A DNA stretch of 34,973 nucleotides from Candidatus Nitrosomarinus sp. (GCA_003702465.1 REGF01000004.1:1-34973); one strand, 5' to 3'; shown: positions 8,743-15,897, counted from the stretch's first letter. Program-made: numbers and translations. Notes: generated by a model not told the origin, from the letters alone.

Positions 8743-9399
8743 ATGATGGGAGATCGAGATTATAGGTCAACTATTAAAAATGCACTTGATTCAATCGGAA
8801 CAGAACTAGAATTAAACATTGATTCAAAAAATTTTCAAACTATTCATTTACAAGAAGTAGTTCAATGTTTAAGACGTTCATATTATGACAGAATTGACTC
8901 TATAGAAATAGAAAGAAGAGGTTTCAATGAACTTCTCTCAGGATTATTAAGAAAATTACAATACGGAAGTGAACCAAAAGAATTTGAAATTGAAGATATC
9001 AAACTAAAAGGACAAACAGACATGCTTGTTGACGATATTGTCTTATTATTCAGATCAGCATCTAAAGAATTAGAAAATCCACTTGCAAACGATGTCCTAT
9101 ATCTTAATGCATGTTTATGGATATATGATAAACACGAGGGAATGATTGTTTATATCAGTGGGGATAGAAAAGAGACAACGTTTTCTGTTACACGAAATAA
9201 GAAAATGTTTGAAGAAGTGATCCGAAGAGTAAGAGTACTAAACAATCTTCTCAAAGAACAAAAAGCACCAATTTTAGAACCATCAACAGAATGTACTGAT
9301 TGTCAATATTTTGAAAGATGTTTTATGAAAAAGAAGAATAGTAAACAGATCGACATTGGAGAAATGTTAGGTTTAGGAAAATTCGGCAGCAAAGATTAG
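8743..9399 (+). CDS. Cas4/RecB-like Fe-S protein with altered nuclease motif
   Basis: 218 residues with the layout of the Cas4/PD-(D/E)XK Fe-S family. One N-terminal cysteine (Cys42 in VQCLRRSYYDR) and three C-terminal ones (Cys184, Cys187, Cys193 in CTDCQYFERC) match the four ligands of the Cas4/AddB-type [4Fe-4S] cluster. Asp93 in GQTDMLVDD fits the first catalytic acid, but where the E-x-K pair should follow (about residues 101-104) the sequence reads VLLFRSASK, so the Glu is missing and Lys is replaced by Arg or displaced. It may be a DNA-binding protein without nuclease activity. No CRISPR array or cas gene is nearby. It is third after atpC and the small membrane protein. The start could be either of two adjacent Met codons; GAGGT lies about 9 nt upstream. 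Confidence 0.8.
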   Translation: MMGDRDYRSTIKNALDSIGTELELNIDSKNFQTIHLQEVVQCLRRSYYDRIDSIEIERRGFNELLSGLLRKLQYGSEPKEFEIEDIKLKGQTDMLVDDIVLLFRSASKELENPLANDVLYLNACLWIYDKHEGMIVYISGDRKETTFSVTRNKKMFEEVIRRVRVLNNLLKEQKAPILEPSTECTDCQYFERCFMKKKNSKQIDIGEMLGLGKFGSKD

Positions 9400-9419
9400 C
9401 TAAAGAAATTAAAAATATT

Positions 9420-9443
9420 GCAAAGGAAAATTCCTTTGTTGGA
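9420..9443. terminator. Bidirectional hairpin between convergent genes
   Basis: CAAAGGAA-AA-TTCCTTTG is an 8-bp inverted repeat between the convergent Cas4-like gene and the 36-aa ORF. T-rich sequence (ATATTTTTAATTTCTTT) follows on the minus strand. It probably ends the microprotein transcript and could act in both directions. Confidence 0.55.
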
Positions 9444-9554
9444 TTAATCTAGTGGTTCAGGGTGTCCTTTACCACGAAGAGCGAAACACACTACTGCTAG
9501 TGCGATTGCTACACCTGCTGCGGCGCCATAAGCTGCCATACTTGCTTCTGCCAT
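9444..9554 (-). CDS. 36-aa single-helix membrane microprotein
   Basis: Too short for the ORF track; translated by hand from ATG 9554 to TAA 9444. The N-terminal MAEASMAAYG leads into a single hydrophobic Ala/Val-rich helix (about residues 8-26), then a basic-polar tail (RGKGHPEPLD) that should stay in the cytoplasm. Evidence for a real gene: a canonical TATA box (CTATAAAAGG) 27 nt upstream, giving a leaderless start; a hairpin just after the stop; and GC-rich codons unlike the surrounding AT-rich non-coding sequence but like amt. Function unknown. One-helix proteins of this size are often accessory subunits of membrane complexes. It is not ATPase subunit c: there is only one helix and no buried carboxylate. 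Confidence 0.75.
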   Translation of the reverse strand: MAEASMAAYGAAAGVAIALAVVCFALRGKGHPEPLD

Positions 9555-9576
9555 TTGATAAAAAATAACAATACGT

Positions 9577-9586
9577 CCTTTTATAG
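9577..9586 (-). promoter_or_regulatory. Strong TATA box for the 36-aa ORF
   Basis: Minus-strand CTATAAAAGG is the closest match to a consensus archaeal TATA box that I found in the window. Its centre is 27 nt before ATG 9554, predicting a leaderless, well-expressed transcript. Confidence 0.7.
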
Positions 9587-9644
9587 CATATATCAATAAT
9601 TTTTTTCTAAAAACATATTATCATAATTATAAAATTTTATGATA

Positions 9645-10211
9645 CTATCTGAAGAATTCAAAAGGAACAGTATTTTCTTGCCCACTGGTCATAGAACTGA
9701 GATTAAAGTAAACTGTTCCATAAACCCACCATTGTGCACTACCTGATTCACCAAGATCATATTCAGACTGTAATGATTTCCATAGTTCACTAGAAGATGA
9801 AGTATTCTGTATTGTCATTTTCTTTTTTAGAACAATTGAATTATCACCTAATAGTGTATAATAATTTGAACCAAATTCAACCATTCCTTCAGGTCTACTA
9901 CCAATTGTTCCACCAGCTAATTGTTCAGAACTAGAAAAGCCAGTTTCAAACAGATTATAATCCATTGTTTGTACAATTACTGCACGTGGATTAGGATTAA
10001 AAATTTCAAATGCAATTTCAATAGTTGCTGAACGCTCATTAATTTTTGTAACAGAAATATCTACCAAATCAACTTCAAGTAATTCAATAGTTGGGGCGGC
10101 ATTGGTATTTTCAGAAGTTGGAGCCACCATTGTTGGTCCTGAAAGAAGAATTCCACCTAAAATTGCACCAAGTGCTAAAACTGCAACAAAAACAAAGATT
10201 TTAGGATTCAT
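9645..10211 (-). CDS. Membrane-anchored LEA14-like (WHy-domain) protein
   Basis: The track ORF starts at 10331, but its first 40 residues overlap the upstream region and start of the divergent gene and look non-coding. I place the start at the in-frame ATG 10211 (MNPKIFVF), giving 188 residues. Residues 4-25 form one hydrophobic anchor, then an acidic Ser/Thr/Asn linker, then a beta-rich domain (about residues 42-185) containing the FNPNPRAVIVQTMDYNLF motif of the LEA type 2 / WHy fold, known in archaea as anchored extracellular domains of unclear role. The C-terminal region (YGTVYFNLSS) also fits. Transcribed alone, divergent from the 116-aa protein. A desiccation role should not be assumed from the family name. 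Confidence 0.82.
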   Translation of the reverse strand: MNPKIFVFVAVLALGAILGGILLSGPTMVAPTSENTNAAPTIELLEVDLVDISVTKINERSATIEIAFEIFNPNPRAVIVQTMDYNLFETGFSSSEQLAGGTIGSRPEGMVEFGSNYYTLLGDNSIVLKKKMTIQNTSSSSELWKSLQSEYDLGESGSAQWWVYGTVYFNLSSMTSGQENTVPFEFFR

Positions 10212-10277
10212 ACTTAATCTAACCTCAAATATATCAAATATTAGATAGTTATTATACCATTCCAGAGGGTGAAAATC

Positions 10278-10628
10278 ATGCAATATTTTCAAGCTGTTCA
10301 AAAAGGAAAGGAAAGAGCAAGTAAATCTCAAATGAAAATGTTCAATGTTGCTGGATTTTCCATGTTGACTTTAACAACTAAAAAAATTGATGGGAAATTC
10401 TTTCCTGTAGGAGAAGAAGAATTTACAGCAGTAATTGAATCTGAAGATGGACATGTTGCTGTAATTGTAGATAATGATGGATTTACCAAAGCTCAATCAA
10501 AAGCAGTAGAAAAAGAAGAAGCCATTTCAATATTTAAAAAACTCATGGATTCAGGAATTGCAGAATATTCAAAAAATGAGATACAGATTTGGTCTCAAAC
10601 TAGACCCACAATACAAAATCAAAGTTAA
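10278..10628 (+). CDS. Unknown 116-aa soluble protein
   Basis: Not recognised. The track begins at GTG 10269, but ATG 10278 is preceded by GAGGGTGA with a normal 6-7 nt spacing, and that GTG is itself part of this Shine-Dalgarno, so I choose 10278. The protein is soluble and alpha/beta: a basic N-terminal helix (QAVQKGKERASKSQ), then strands (FSMLTLTTKK, FTAVIESEDGHVAVIVDND) and a helix (EKEEAISIFKKLMDSG). No cysteine or catalytic motif stands out. Its stop codon abuts the pyrH stop on the other strand with no gap. Divergent from the LEA14-like gene. Confidence 0.72.
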   Translation: MQYFQAVQKGKERASKSQMKMFNVAGFSMLTLTTKKIDGKFFPVGEEEFTAVIESEDGHVAVIVDNDGFTKAQSKAVEKEEAISIFKKLMDSGIAEYSKNEIQIWSQTRPTIQNQS

Positions 10629-11315
10629 TTATTTTTTAGAGGGTAAGATAATTTCAGTTCCTACTTTTCCACCTTTAATGGCTTTTTCAATAATTTTTGG
10701 CTCTGCTTTTAAAATTCTAGTTTTAATTTTAGAACGTTCTATAATTTTTAGAGCAACAATATCCATTAAATCATATCCTCCTGCTACAGAATCTTCATGA
10801 ACTAAAATGTTTTTTAGATTTTTTAGTTCAATGCTTTTGAATTTTTTTGCTTTTTTGAATTTATTTGGATCCATATCATAAACACCATCAACATCAGTTG
10901 CATTAAGAAATTGTTCTGCTTTTATTTTTTCAGCTATTAATGCTGCTGTACCATTAGTACTCTGACCAGGGTGCAAACCTCCAGCTACAACAATTAATCC
11001 ATCATTGACTGCATGTTTGACTTCTGGTAAAGTAGTTGGTGGATGTGAATATGCTTTATTTTTTAGTGCATAAATTAACAACTTTGCATTTAGTCTTGAA
11101 ATTTCGATTCCTAATTCATCTAATGTTGATTCATCAGCATCAAAATTTCTAGCATGGGAAATGTAATGTCTAGCAATTACTCCACCACCTGCAATCACAA
11201 CAGGTTGACAAAATTTACTAATTTTAATAAGAAAATCAGCATATTTTTGGATAATTTTGGCATTATCCATTCCAAAAACTTTTCCAGATAGTTTTATCAC
11301 AATTTTTTTCTTCAT
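10629..11315 (-). CDS. pyrH: UMP kinase (archaeal type)
   Basis: Amino-acid-kinase-fold enzyme that phosphorylates UMP to UDP in pyrimidine nucleotide synthesis. The 228-residue length matches archaeal UMP kinases. Signature segments are [10 protein letters not shown] near the N-terminus (phosphate-binding), [13 protein letters not shown] (glycine loop), [20 protein letters not shown], and [16 protein letters not shown] (nucleotide pocket). Last gene of tmk-HD-pyrH: its ATG overlaps the HD gene stop as ATGA, so translation is coupled. Isopentenyl phosphate kinase has a related fold, but the TDVDGVY and GQSTNGTAA segments fit PyrH better. Confidence 0.94.
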   Translation of the reverse strand: MKKKIVIKLSGKVFGMDNAKIIQKYADFLIKISKFCQPVVIAGGGVIARHYISHARNFDADESTLDELGIEISRLNAKLLIYALKNKAYSHPPTTLPEVKHAVNDGLIVVAGGLHPGQSTNGTAALIAEKIKAEQFLNATDVDGVYDMDPNKFKKAKKFKSIELKNLKNILVHEDSVAGGYDLMDIVALKIIERSKIKTRILKAEPKIIEKAIKGGKVGTEIILPSKK

Positions 11316-12547
11316 TCTAAATTACCTAGTATCGATTTTGCTGCAATTTCAACTTTTTTCCTGTATTTATCATGGGTATAGACTCTTAGTATGTTCATAA
11401 AGCCTGAAATGGCTGAAACTACAGGTATTTCAGAAATTGGGAGTTCTTTTGCGGATACTTTGCCATTTTCTGTAGAAATTAATGTTATTGACTTTGATTC
11501 ATTTTTTGACGGAGCTAATGGAATAGAAGGAGTCACAGAACTATCAACAAATATTTCATTTTCATCAACATGTGATTTTTTAGAGATTTCAAAACGTAAT
11601 TCGTCTGTTCTAGTTTTTTTTAGATTTTTTTGACTTGTTAGAATTCTCTCAAATACACATTTTAGCAATTTCCTATTTTGATAATCATTAGCTAATTTTC
11701 TTGCTTGCTTAAGTTTTGAAGATTGTGATGAAATAATTGATGATAAAACAAATTCATCAGTTAATTCAACATATTCATTTAGATTAAAAGTGGTGAAACC
11801 AAATTCATCATCAGATAATCTTAATGCTTGAATTAACATGACTTCTGCAGCTCGAACTGTTTTATGAAAATATACAGCTTTAAACATTTGATATCTTGAG
11901 TGCATCATAGATTCAAAAGAATACAATGCTGAACGCTCTAATGCAATTTTTTTCTTATGTACATTAAGTGATTGAGTAATTCGTTTATGATCAACTTTAG
12001 CATGTTCTGCGCCAGTAAAATAACCATCTCTAAGTAAATAATCCATCATATCTGCACTTAATGCACCAGAAACAATTTCATTTAGATATTGAAATTTTGA
12101 TTCTCCAAATGCAATTTGTGCAATTAATTTTTTATCGAATCCAGTTTTAGATAAAATATCACCAATTTCAGATTTTAAGATGATATTTTTACCAAAATCT
12201 TCATGTGAAATTTTTTTTTCTTGAATTATTTCTTCAAATAAATGAGAAAAAGGTCCGTGACCTATGTCATGTAATAGACTTGCTAGGCGTAAAATCTGAA
12301 CATCATCAGAATTCAGAAATTCTTTTTCATTTAATGCAAATCCTGCTTCTGTAGCAATATGCATTACACCAAGTGAGTGTTCAAATCGACTATGTTGTGC
12401 AGATGGATAAGTCAAATGTGCACCAGAAAGTTGTTTAATTCGTCTAAGTCTTTGAAAAATAGGACTATCAATTATAGGAAGTTCATAATCATATACACGA
12501 ATAAAATCATGAATTGGATCAATTATATCTAAATAATTTTTTTTCAT
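11312..12547 (-). CDS. HD-domain phosphohydrolase (possible dNTPase)
   Basis: 411-residue HD-superfamily hydrolase of the SAMHD1/YwfO-like group. Metal ligands are visible: His56 in RFEHSLGV, His93-Asp94 in LLHDIGHG, and an Asp in [12 protein letters not shown]. The N-terminal DPIHDFIRV and [16 protein letters not shown] are also characteristic of this group, whose studied members hydrolyse dNTPs. The C-terminal quarter is less conserved, ending in a helical tail. It overlaps tmk upstream and pyrH downstream by 4 nt each (ATGA), so it is translated with two nucleotide kinases. This supports a role in dNTP pool control, but substrate cannot be read from sequence. Confidence 0.92.
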   Translation of the reverse strand: MKKNYLDIIDPIHDFIRVYDYELPIIDSPIFQRLRRIKQLSGAHLTYPSAQHSRFEHSLGVMHIATEAGFALNEKEFLNSDDVQILRLASLLHDIGHGPFSHLFEEIIQEKKISHEDFGKNIILKSEIGDILSKTGFDKKLIAQIAFGESKFQYLNEIVSGALSADMMDYLLRDGYFTGAEHAKVDHKRITQSLNVHKKKIALERSALYSFESMMHSRYQMFKAVYFHKTVRAAEVMLIQALRLSDDEFGFTTFNLNEYVELTDEFVLSSIISSQSSKLKQARKLANDYQNRKLLKCVFERILTSQKNLKKTRTDELRFEISKKSHVDENEIFVDSSVTPSIPLAPSKNESKSITLISTENGKVSAKELPISEIPVVSAISGFMNILRVYTHDKYRKKVEIAAKSILGNLE

Positions 12548-13146
12548 ATTCCCAGTTTCTTTGAAAATGCTTTTACAATTTCTTCATGAATTTCTAATTT
12601 TGATTTAGATGCATCAATAATTTTCCAGTGTTTTTTCTTTGCAGTAGTACGATAAATTTTAGATATTTTTCTTGAAAATTGTTCATTTTTTTCAAACTTG
12701 TCTCTTTTCATAATTTTGCCTTTTTCATTTTGAGGAGAGCGTGAAAAAGATTCTTTTTGAGTTACATCGAGTAGTATTACAAGATCTGCTTTTGGCAAAC
12801 CACTATCAAGACTTTCAAGCCAGTTCTGTTTTAATCCATTTGCTAATCCATAAACTAAGTTAGATTGATAATATCTATTCATTATTAAAACAGAATTTTT
12901 TTCTTTTGATTTTATTATTTCATCAAGTTTTTCCCATCGATTTGCTGCTAGAAGACAATGAATTACTTGTGGAGGAAATTTACGTTTTCCATCAAGATAT
13001 TTTCTAATTTCTTTACCAATTGGAGTTTCATAATCAGGAAAATGAAATAATTTTGTTTTGATTTTTTGTTTTCTAAGAAATTTTTGTAATAAAACTGATT
13101 GAGTTAGTTTTCCTGCTTGATCTCCACCTTCAATAACAATTATCAT
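12544..13146 (-). CDS. tmk: Thymidylate kinase-like protein with altered P-loop
   Basis: Resembles dTMP kinase (dTMP to dTDP): 200 residues, P-loop at the extreme N-terminus, FPDYETPIGKEIRKYL (dTMP-site segment), LLAANRWEK, and a C-terminal WKIIDASKS. Two key positions differ from the enzymes I know. The P-loop reads GGDQAGKLTQ, with Leu14 where the Mg-binding Ser/Thr of GKS/T should be, and the DR(Y/H) motif reads MNRYYQSN, with Asn for Asp. I checked both codons (CTA and AAT). It may be active in a modified way, have another substrate, or have lost activity. It leads the overlapping tmk-HD-pyrH operon. Confidence 0.85.
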   Translation of the reverse strand: MIIVIEGGDQAGKLTQSVLLQKFLRKQKIKTKLFHFPDYETPIGKEIRKYLDGKRKFPPQVIHCLLAANRWEKLDEIIKSKEKNSVLIMNRYYQSNLVYGLANGLKQNWLESLDSGLPKADLVILLDVTQKESFSRSPQNEKGKIMKRDKFEKNEQFSRKISKIYRTTAKKKHWKIIDASKSKLEIHEEIVKAFSKKLGI

Positions 13147-13282
13147 AAGATATCCAATTAGAGGAATTAATTGATTAAAAATCTATCAAGGGAATAGTAG
13201 AATGAATATATCAATACATGAATTTACCAAAATTATTAGGCATGAATTCAAGACTTAAAACAAATGAATCAAAAATCAATCT

Positions 13283-13453
13283 ATGACCTGTATACACACT
13301 TTCAAAAATAAAGAGAATCATATGGTTTGTTCAAAATGTGGACATATTCGTGAATTTACAAAACCTTCAGTAAAACCCAAAATTTTACTTATTGGATTAT
13401 TAATCTCTGTAATGATTGTGGGTGGAATTGTTACACTATCATTTTTTTCCTAA
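13283..13453 (+). CDS. 56-aa zinc-ribbon membrane microprotein
   Basis: Too short for the ORF track; translated from ATG 13283 to TAA 13451-13453. The N-terminal part has Cys3-x-His5 and Cys16-x2-Cys19-Gly-His21 (CIHTF ... VCSKCGH), which together look like a small zinc-binding knuckle. A single hydrophobic helix follows (about residues 33-54, ILLIGLLISVMIVGGIVTLSF) to the C-terminus. This zinc-finger plus one-helix layout recurs in small archaeal membrane proteins. Function unknown. An in-frame TGA lies just upstream, so the start is confined to this ATG. Hsp20 follows after 62 nt with its own TATA box. Confidence 0.62.
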   Translation: MTCIHTFKNKENHMVCSKCGHIREFTKPSVKPKILLIGLLISVMIVGGIVTLSFFS

Positions 13454-13482
13454 AAATTGATTTTAATAAAATGTCAGTCAAG

Positions 13483-13492
13483 GTTTATATCT
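13483..13492 (+). promoter_or_regulatory. TATA box for hsp20
   Basis: GTTTATATCT centred about 28 nt before ATG 13516, predicting a leaderless transcript. Confidence 0.55.
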
Positions 13493-13515
13493 AAAAATTT
13501 ACCACTTATGACAAA

Positions 13516-13896
13516 ATGGGATTAATGAAAGAAATGATGAAAGAAATTGGAAATAAATCTAGGGAATTTTACGAATTTGTATTACCACCAATAGATATGC
13601 ATCTAACAGATGAAAATCTAAAAGTACTAATCGATATTCCAGGATTTGTAAAAGAAGATATCAAATTAACTTTATGCGGCAATATCCTTTCGATAAAAGC
13701 TAAAAAAATCATGAATGAAGAAGATTCAAAAACATTAATTTCAAATCAGCGACCAAATATGATTAATAAAAAGATTAGATTACCAATTGAAATTAAAGAA
13801 GGCGAAGAAAAAATTGAATCAGCAAAATATGAAAATGGGGTTTTGGTCCTAATAGTTCCAGTTACCAAAAAATCAAAAAATATTACAATAGAATAA
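13516..13896 (+). CDS. hsp20: Small heat-shock protein, Hsp20/alpha-crystallin family
   Basis: Cytosolic ATP-independent holdase chaperone. 126 residues with a short N-terminal arm and an alpha-crystallin domain from about residue 24 (PPIDMHLTDENLKVLIDIPGFVKEDIKL) to the conserved ENGVLVLIVP near residue 110. The family's C-terminal I-x-I anchor may be represented by NITIE. A nearby ATG at 13508 is out of frame; 13516 is chosen from the TATA distance. Its stop lies 1 nt from the stop of the convergent UbiB-like gene. Confidence 0.95.
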   Translation: MGLMKEMMKEIGNKSREFYEFVLPPIDMHLTDENLKVLIDIPGFVKEDIKLTLCGNILSIKAKKIMNEEDSKTLISNQRPNMINKKIRLPIEIKEGEEKIESAKYENGVLVLIVPVTKKSKNITIE

Positions 13897-13897
13897 T

Positions 13898-15442
13898 CTA
13901 ATATTTTCTTAATAGTGCAGATATTGCCATTACAATACCAGAACTAATCATTCCTAATGTTCCTAGATATTCATTTGATTGAAATAATAATACTGATCCA
14001 ATGAAAATAGCAGAAGAAAAAATACTACCACTAATCAATACAACAGGTTTACGTTTTTTCATATACACTTCTACTTCATTCATTAATTTCTCCATGTCTG
14101 AACCTACTCTCAAAGTAGAATTAATGGATTTAAGAAAACTATCAAACGAAAGTTTTACTTCTTCAATATATGCACCAGTGATTAAATTTTCTTGTTGTAA
14201 AATATTTTTTAAAACTTTTAAAAATTTAAAATCAACATCATGTGTTTTGTAAATTCCTTCTATTATTGATGCCATCCTCAAATATAACGCCAAATTTTTT
14301 GGTAAAATAAATGGAAACTTACTCATAGTTTTATTTGCTAATTCCATCAAGTTTTCTACTTCCATTTCATCAGGTTTATCGCCATGCATAGAACGAATTG
14401 ATAATTCTATTCCTTTTTCAATAACTGATCTATTGTAATCAGGAGTTAGCATTTTTAGATCATCCATTGCTGAAACAACTCTAGAAGGATTTTTTTCTAC
14501 TAATGCGAGATATAATCGGATTAGGTTAATTCTTGTTTTATTATTTATTCTTCCAACCATTCCATAGTCATATAGAATTAATTTTCCTTCATCAGTGACT
14601 GAAATATTTCCTGGGTGAGGATCTGCATGAAAAATAGAATGTTTCAAAAGCATTGTAAAGAAAATTTGGTGAACATCAATGACTAATTGTTGTCTATCAA
14701 TATTTTTTTTATTTAGGGCATCTACATTTGTTACCTTAATTCCAGGCAAATACTCCATAGTCAGTACATTTTTTGAAGAAAAATCATCATAAACTGAGGG
14801 TACAATTACCTTAGAATTACTTGCCATATCATTTTTGATTTCTTTGAGATTTTTGGATTCATTGGTATAATCCAATTCTTCATGAATAGTTTCAATAAAT
14901 TGCGAAAGCATGGTTTTTGCAGAATATCTTAGATTAGAATCAACGAATCTCAATGCCAAAGGTAAAATTTTTTTTAGAATTTTAAGATCTTTTTCAACAA
15001 CTTTTTCAATTCCAGGTCTTTTTACTTTAATGACTATTTGTTGGCCAGAAATTGAACCCCTATAGACTTGACCTAATGATGCACCAGAAATAGATGTAGT
15101 ATCAATATTATCAAATTTTTCACTTATCAATCCAATATCTTTTTCAATAATTGGTTTGATTTGTTCAAATGGAGCAGCAGGAACACTATCTTGTAATTTT
15201 GATAATTCTTGTAAATATGGTTGTGGTAAAATATCAGCTCTAGATGATAACCACTGACCTAATTTTATATAGACTGGTCCTAATGAAAGAAAAGTTTGAA
15301 GAACTTTAGATGCATTTTTTTGAAATTGATTTAAATCAATATTATCTTTATTTTGATTAATCCATTTTTTTCGATCTTTACGTAATGCCAAAATAGATGG
15401 TAAAAGTTTTATCAAAATTTTTACTGTTCTGACTGTATACAA
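13898..15442 (-). CDS. UbiB/ABC1/ADCK-family atypical kinase
   Basis: 514-residue atypical protein-kinase-like ATPase of the AarF/UbiB/COQ8 family, associated with quinone or isoprenoid-lipid metabolism at membranes. The family hallmark K-x-G-Q motif is at Lys60-Gln63 (IKLGQWLSSRADILP), the modified glycine-rich loop appears as GASLGQVYRG, and the catalytic and metal motifs as FHADPHPGNI and LYDYGMVG. Two hydrophobic segments at the extreme C-terminus anchor it (about residues 465-511). The start is TTG 15442; GGAGTGA just upstream is a good Shine-Dalgarno that overlaps the preceding gene's stop. It is coupled to the 127-aa membrane protein. Target is not known; menaquinone or archaeal lipids are plausible. 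Confidence 0.94.
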   Translation of the reverse strand: MYTVRTVKILIKLLPSILALRKDRKKWINQNKDNIDLNQFQKNASKVLQTFLSLGPVYIKLGQWLSSRADILPQPYLQELSKLQDSVPAAPFEQIKPIIEKDIGLISEKFDNIDTTSISGASLGQVYRGSISGQQIVIKVKRPGIEKVVEKDLKILKKILPLALRFVDSNLRYSAKTMLSQFIETIHEELDYTNESKNLKEIKNDMASNSKVIVPSVYDDFSSKNVLTMEYLPGIKVTNVDALNKKNIDRQQLVIDVHQIFFTMLLKHSIFHADPHPGNISVTDEGKLILYDYGMVGRINNKTRINLIRLYLALVEKNPSRVVSAMDDLKMLTPDYNRSVIEKGIELSIRSMHGDKPDEMEVENLMELANKTMSKFPFILPKNLALYLRMASIIEGIYKTHDVDFKFLKVLKNILQQENLITGAYIEEVKLSFDSFLKSINSTLRVGSDMEKLMNEVEVYMKKRKPVVLISGSIFSSAIFIGSVLLFQSNEYLGTLGMISSGIVMAISALLRKY

Positions 15443-15446
15443 AAAA

Positions 15447-15830
15447 TCACTCCAAATGTTTTTTCATTTTTTTAGTTAGATCATAAGCTAAATAGCCGGA
15501 CATTAGAGAAGATGCTAATACATTAGCTATGAAATTTTTATTTGAATTTTTATTTGAATTTTTTGTTGCAGTTGTTAATCCAGTAAATATTCCACATGCA
15601 ATTCCAATTAATACCTCTGGTGCATCATAAACTAAATGACCAATTGGATTTACTCTTGGATCAACTTTATCAGTATGAACTAAAAATTTATCATCGTATT
15701 CTCTAATATGCAAATTACCATAACGATATTGTTTTAGAGCTCCATTTTTTTGGCCAAGAATTGTTTCTTCAGCTTCTTCAAACATAAATTCACGTAACTC
15801 TTTTGGAACTTCAATTTCATCTCCAGGCAT
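15447..15830 (-). CDS. Unknown 127-aa protein upstream of UbiB-like kinase
   Basis: Not recognised. The N-terminal 70 residues are charged and soluble (EVPKELREFMFEEAEETILGQ, then a probable beta region HIREYDDKFLVHTDKVDP). Residues about 72-88 (VLIGIACGIFTGLTTAT) and 102-117 (FIANVLASSLMSGYLAY) are hydrophobic and may form a membrane hairpin, separated by an Asn/Lys/Ser linker NSNKNSNKNF encoded by a short 12-bp repeat. The UbiB-like gene begins 4 nt after its stop, so the pair is likely an operon and possibly a functional pair. A TATA-like box 27 nt upstream supports this start. Confidence 0.75.
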   Translation of the reverse strand: MPGDEIEVPKELREFMFEEAEETILGQKNGALKQYRYGNLHIREYDDKFLVHTDKVDPRVNPIGHLVYDAPEVLIGIACGIFTGLTTATKNSNKNSNKNFIANVLASSLMSGYLAYDLTKKMKKHLE

Positions 15831-15850
15831 ATTATCAATACAGAATAATT

Positions 15851-15860
15851 GCTTATAATC
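15851..15860 (-). promoter_or_regulatory. TATA-like box for the 127-aa/UbiB operon
   Basis: Minus-strand GATTATAAGC centred about 27 nt before ATG 15830, just after the hairpin terminator of the upstream operon. Confidence 0.5.
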
Positions 15861-15864
15861 CTAG

Positions 15865-15897
15865 ATCAAAAAATTATTGTGCCTAATTTAGCACAAT
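15865..15897 (-). terminator. Hairpin-plus-T-tract terminator of the ABC operon
   Basis: On the minus strand ATTGTGC-TAAATTAG-GCACAAT is a perfect 7-bp stem with an 8-nt loop, followed at once by AATTTTTTG. It lies 14 nt after the stop of the 62-aa gene, so it closes the minus-strand operon that begins at 19729. The form resembles a bacterial intrinsic terminator, which is uncommon in archaea. Confidence 0.6.

Noticed and set aside
8743-9399. Cas4-like gene as part of a CRISPR-Cas locus
   Set aside because: No repeats, cas1, cas2 or effector genes anywhere in the window, and the nuclease motif looks degenerate.
9444-9554. 36-aa ORF as the ATPase c-ring subunit
   Set aside because: Only one hydrophobic helix, no carboxylate in it, and too short; subunit c needs a two-helix hairpin with a buried Glu or Asp.
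10212-10331. N-terminal 40-residue extension of the LEA14-like ORF
   Set aside because: It runs into the divergent gene's Shine-Dalgarno and coding start and precedes a normal signal-anchor start (MNPKIF).
15533-15560. Tandem 12-bp repeat (AATTTTTATTTG, about 2.5 copies)
   Set aside because: Lies inside the 127-aa coding region and encodes a short Asn/Ser/Lys linker; ordinary coding low complexity.
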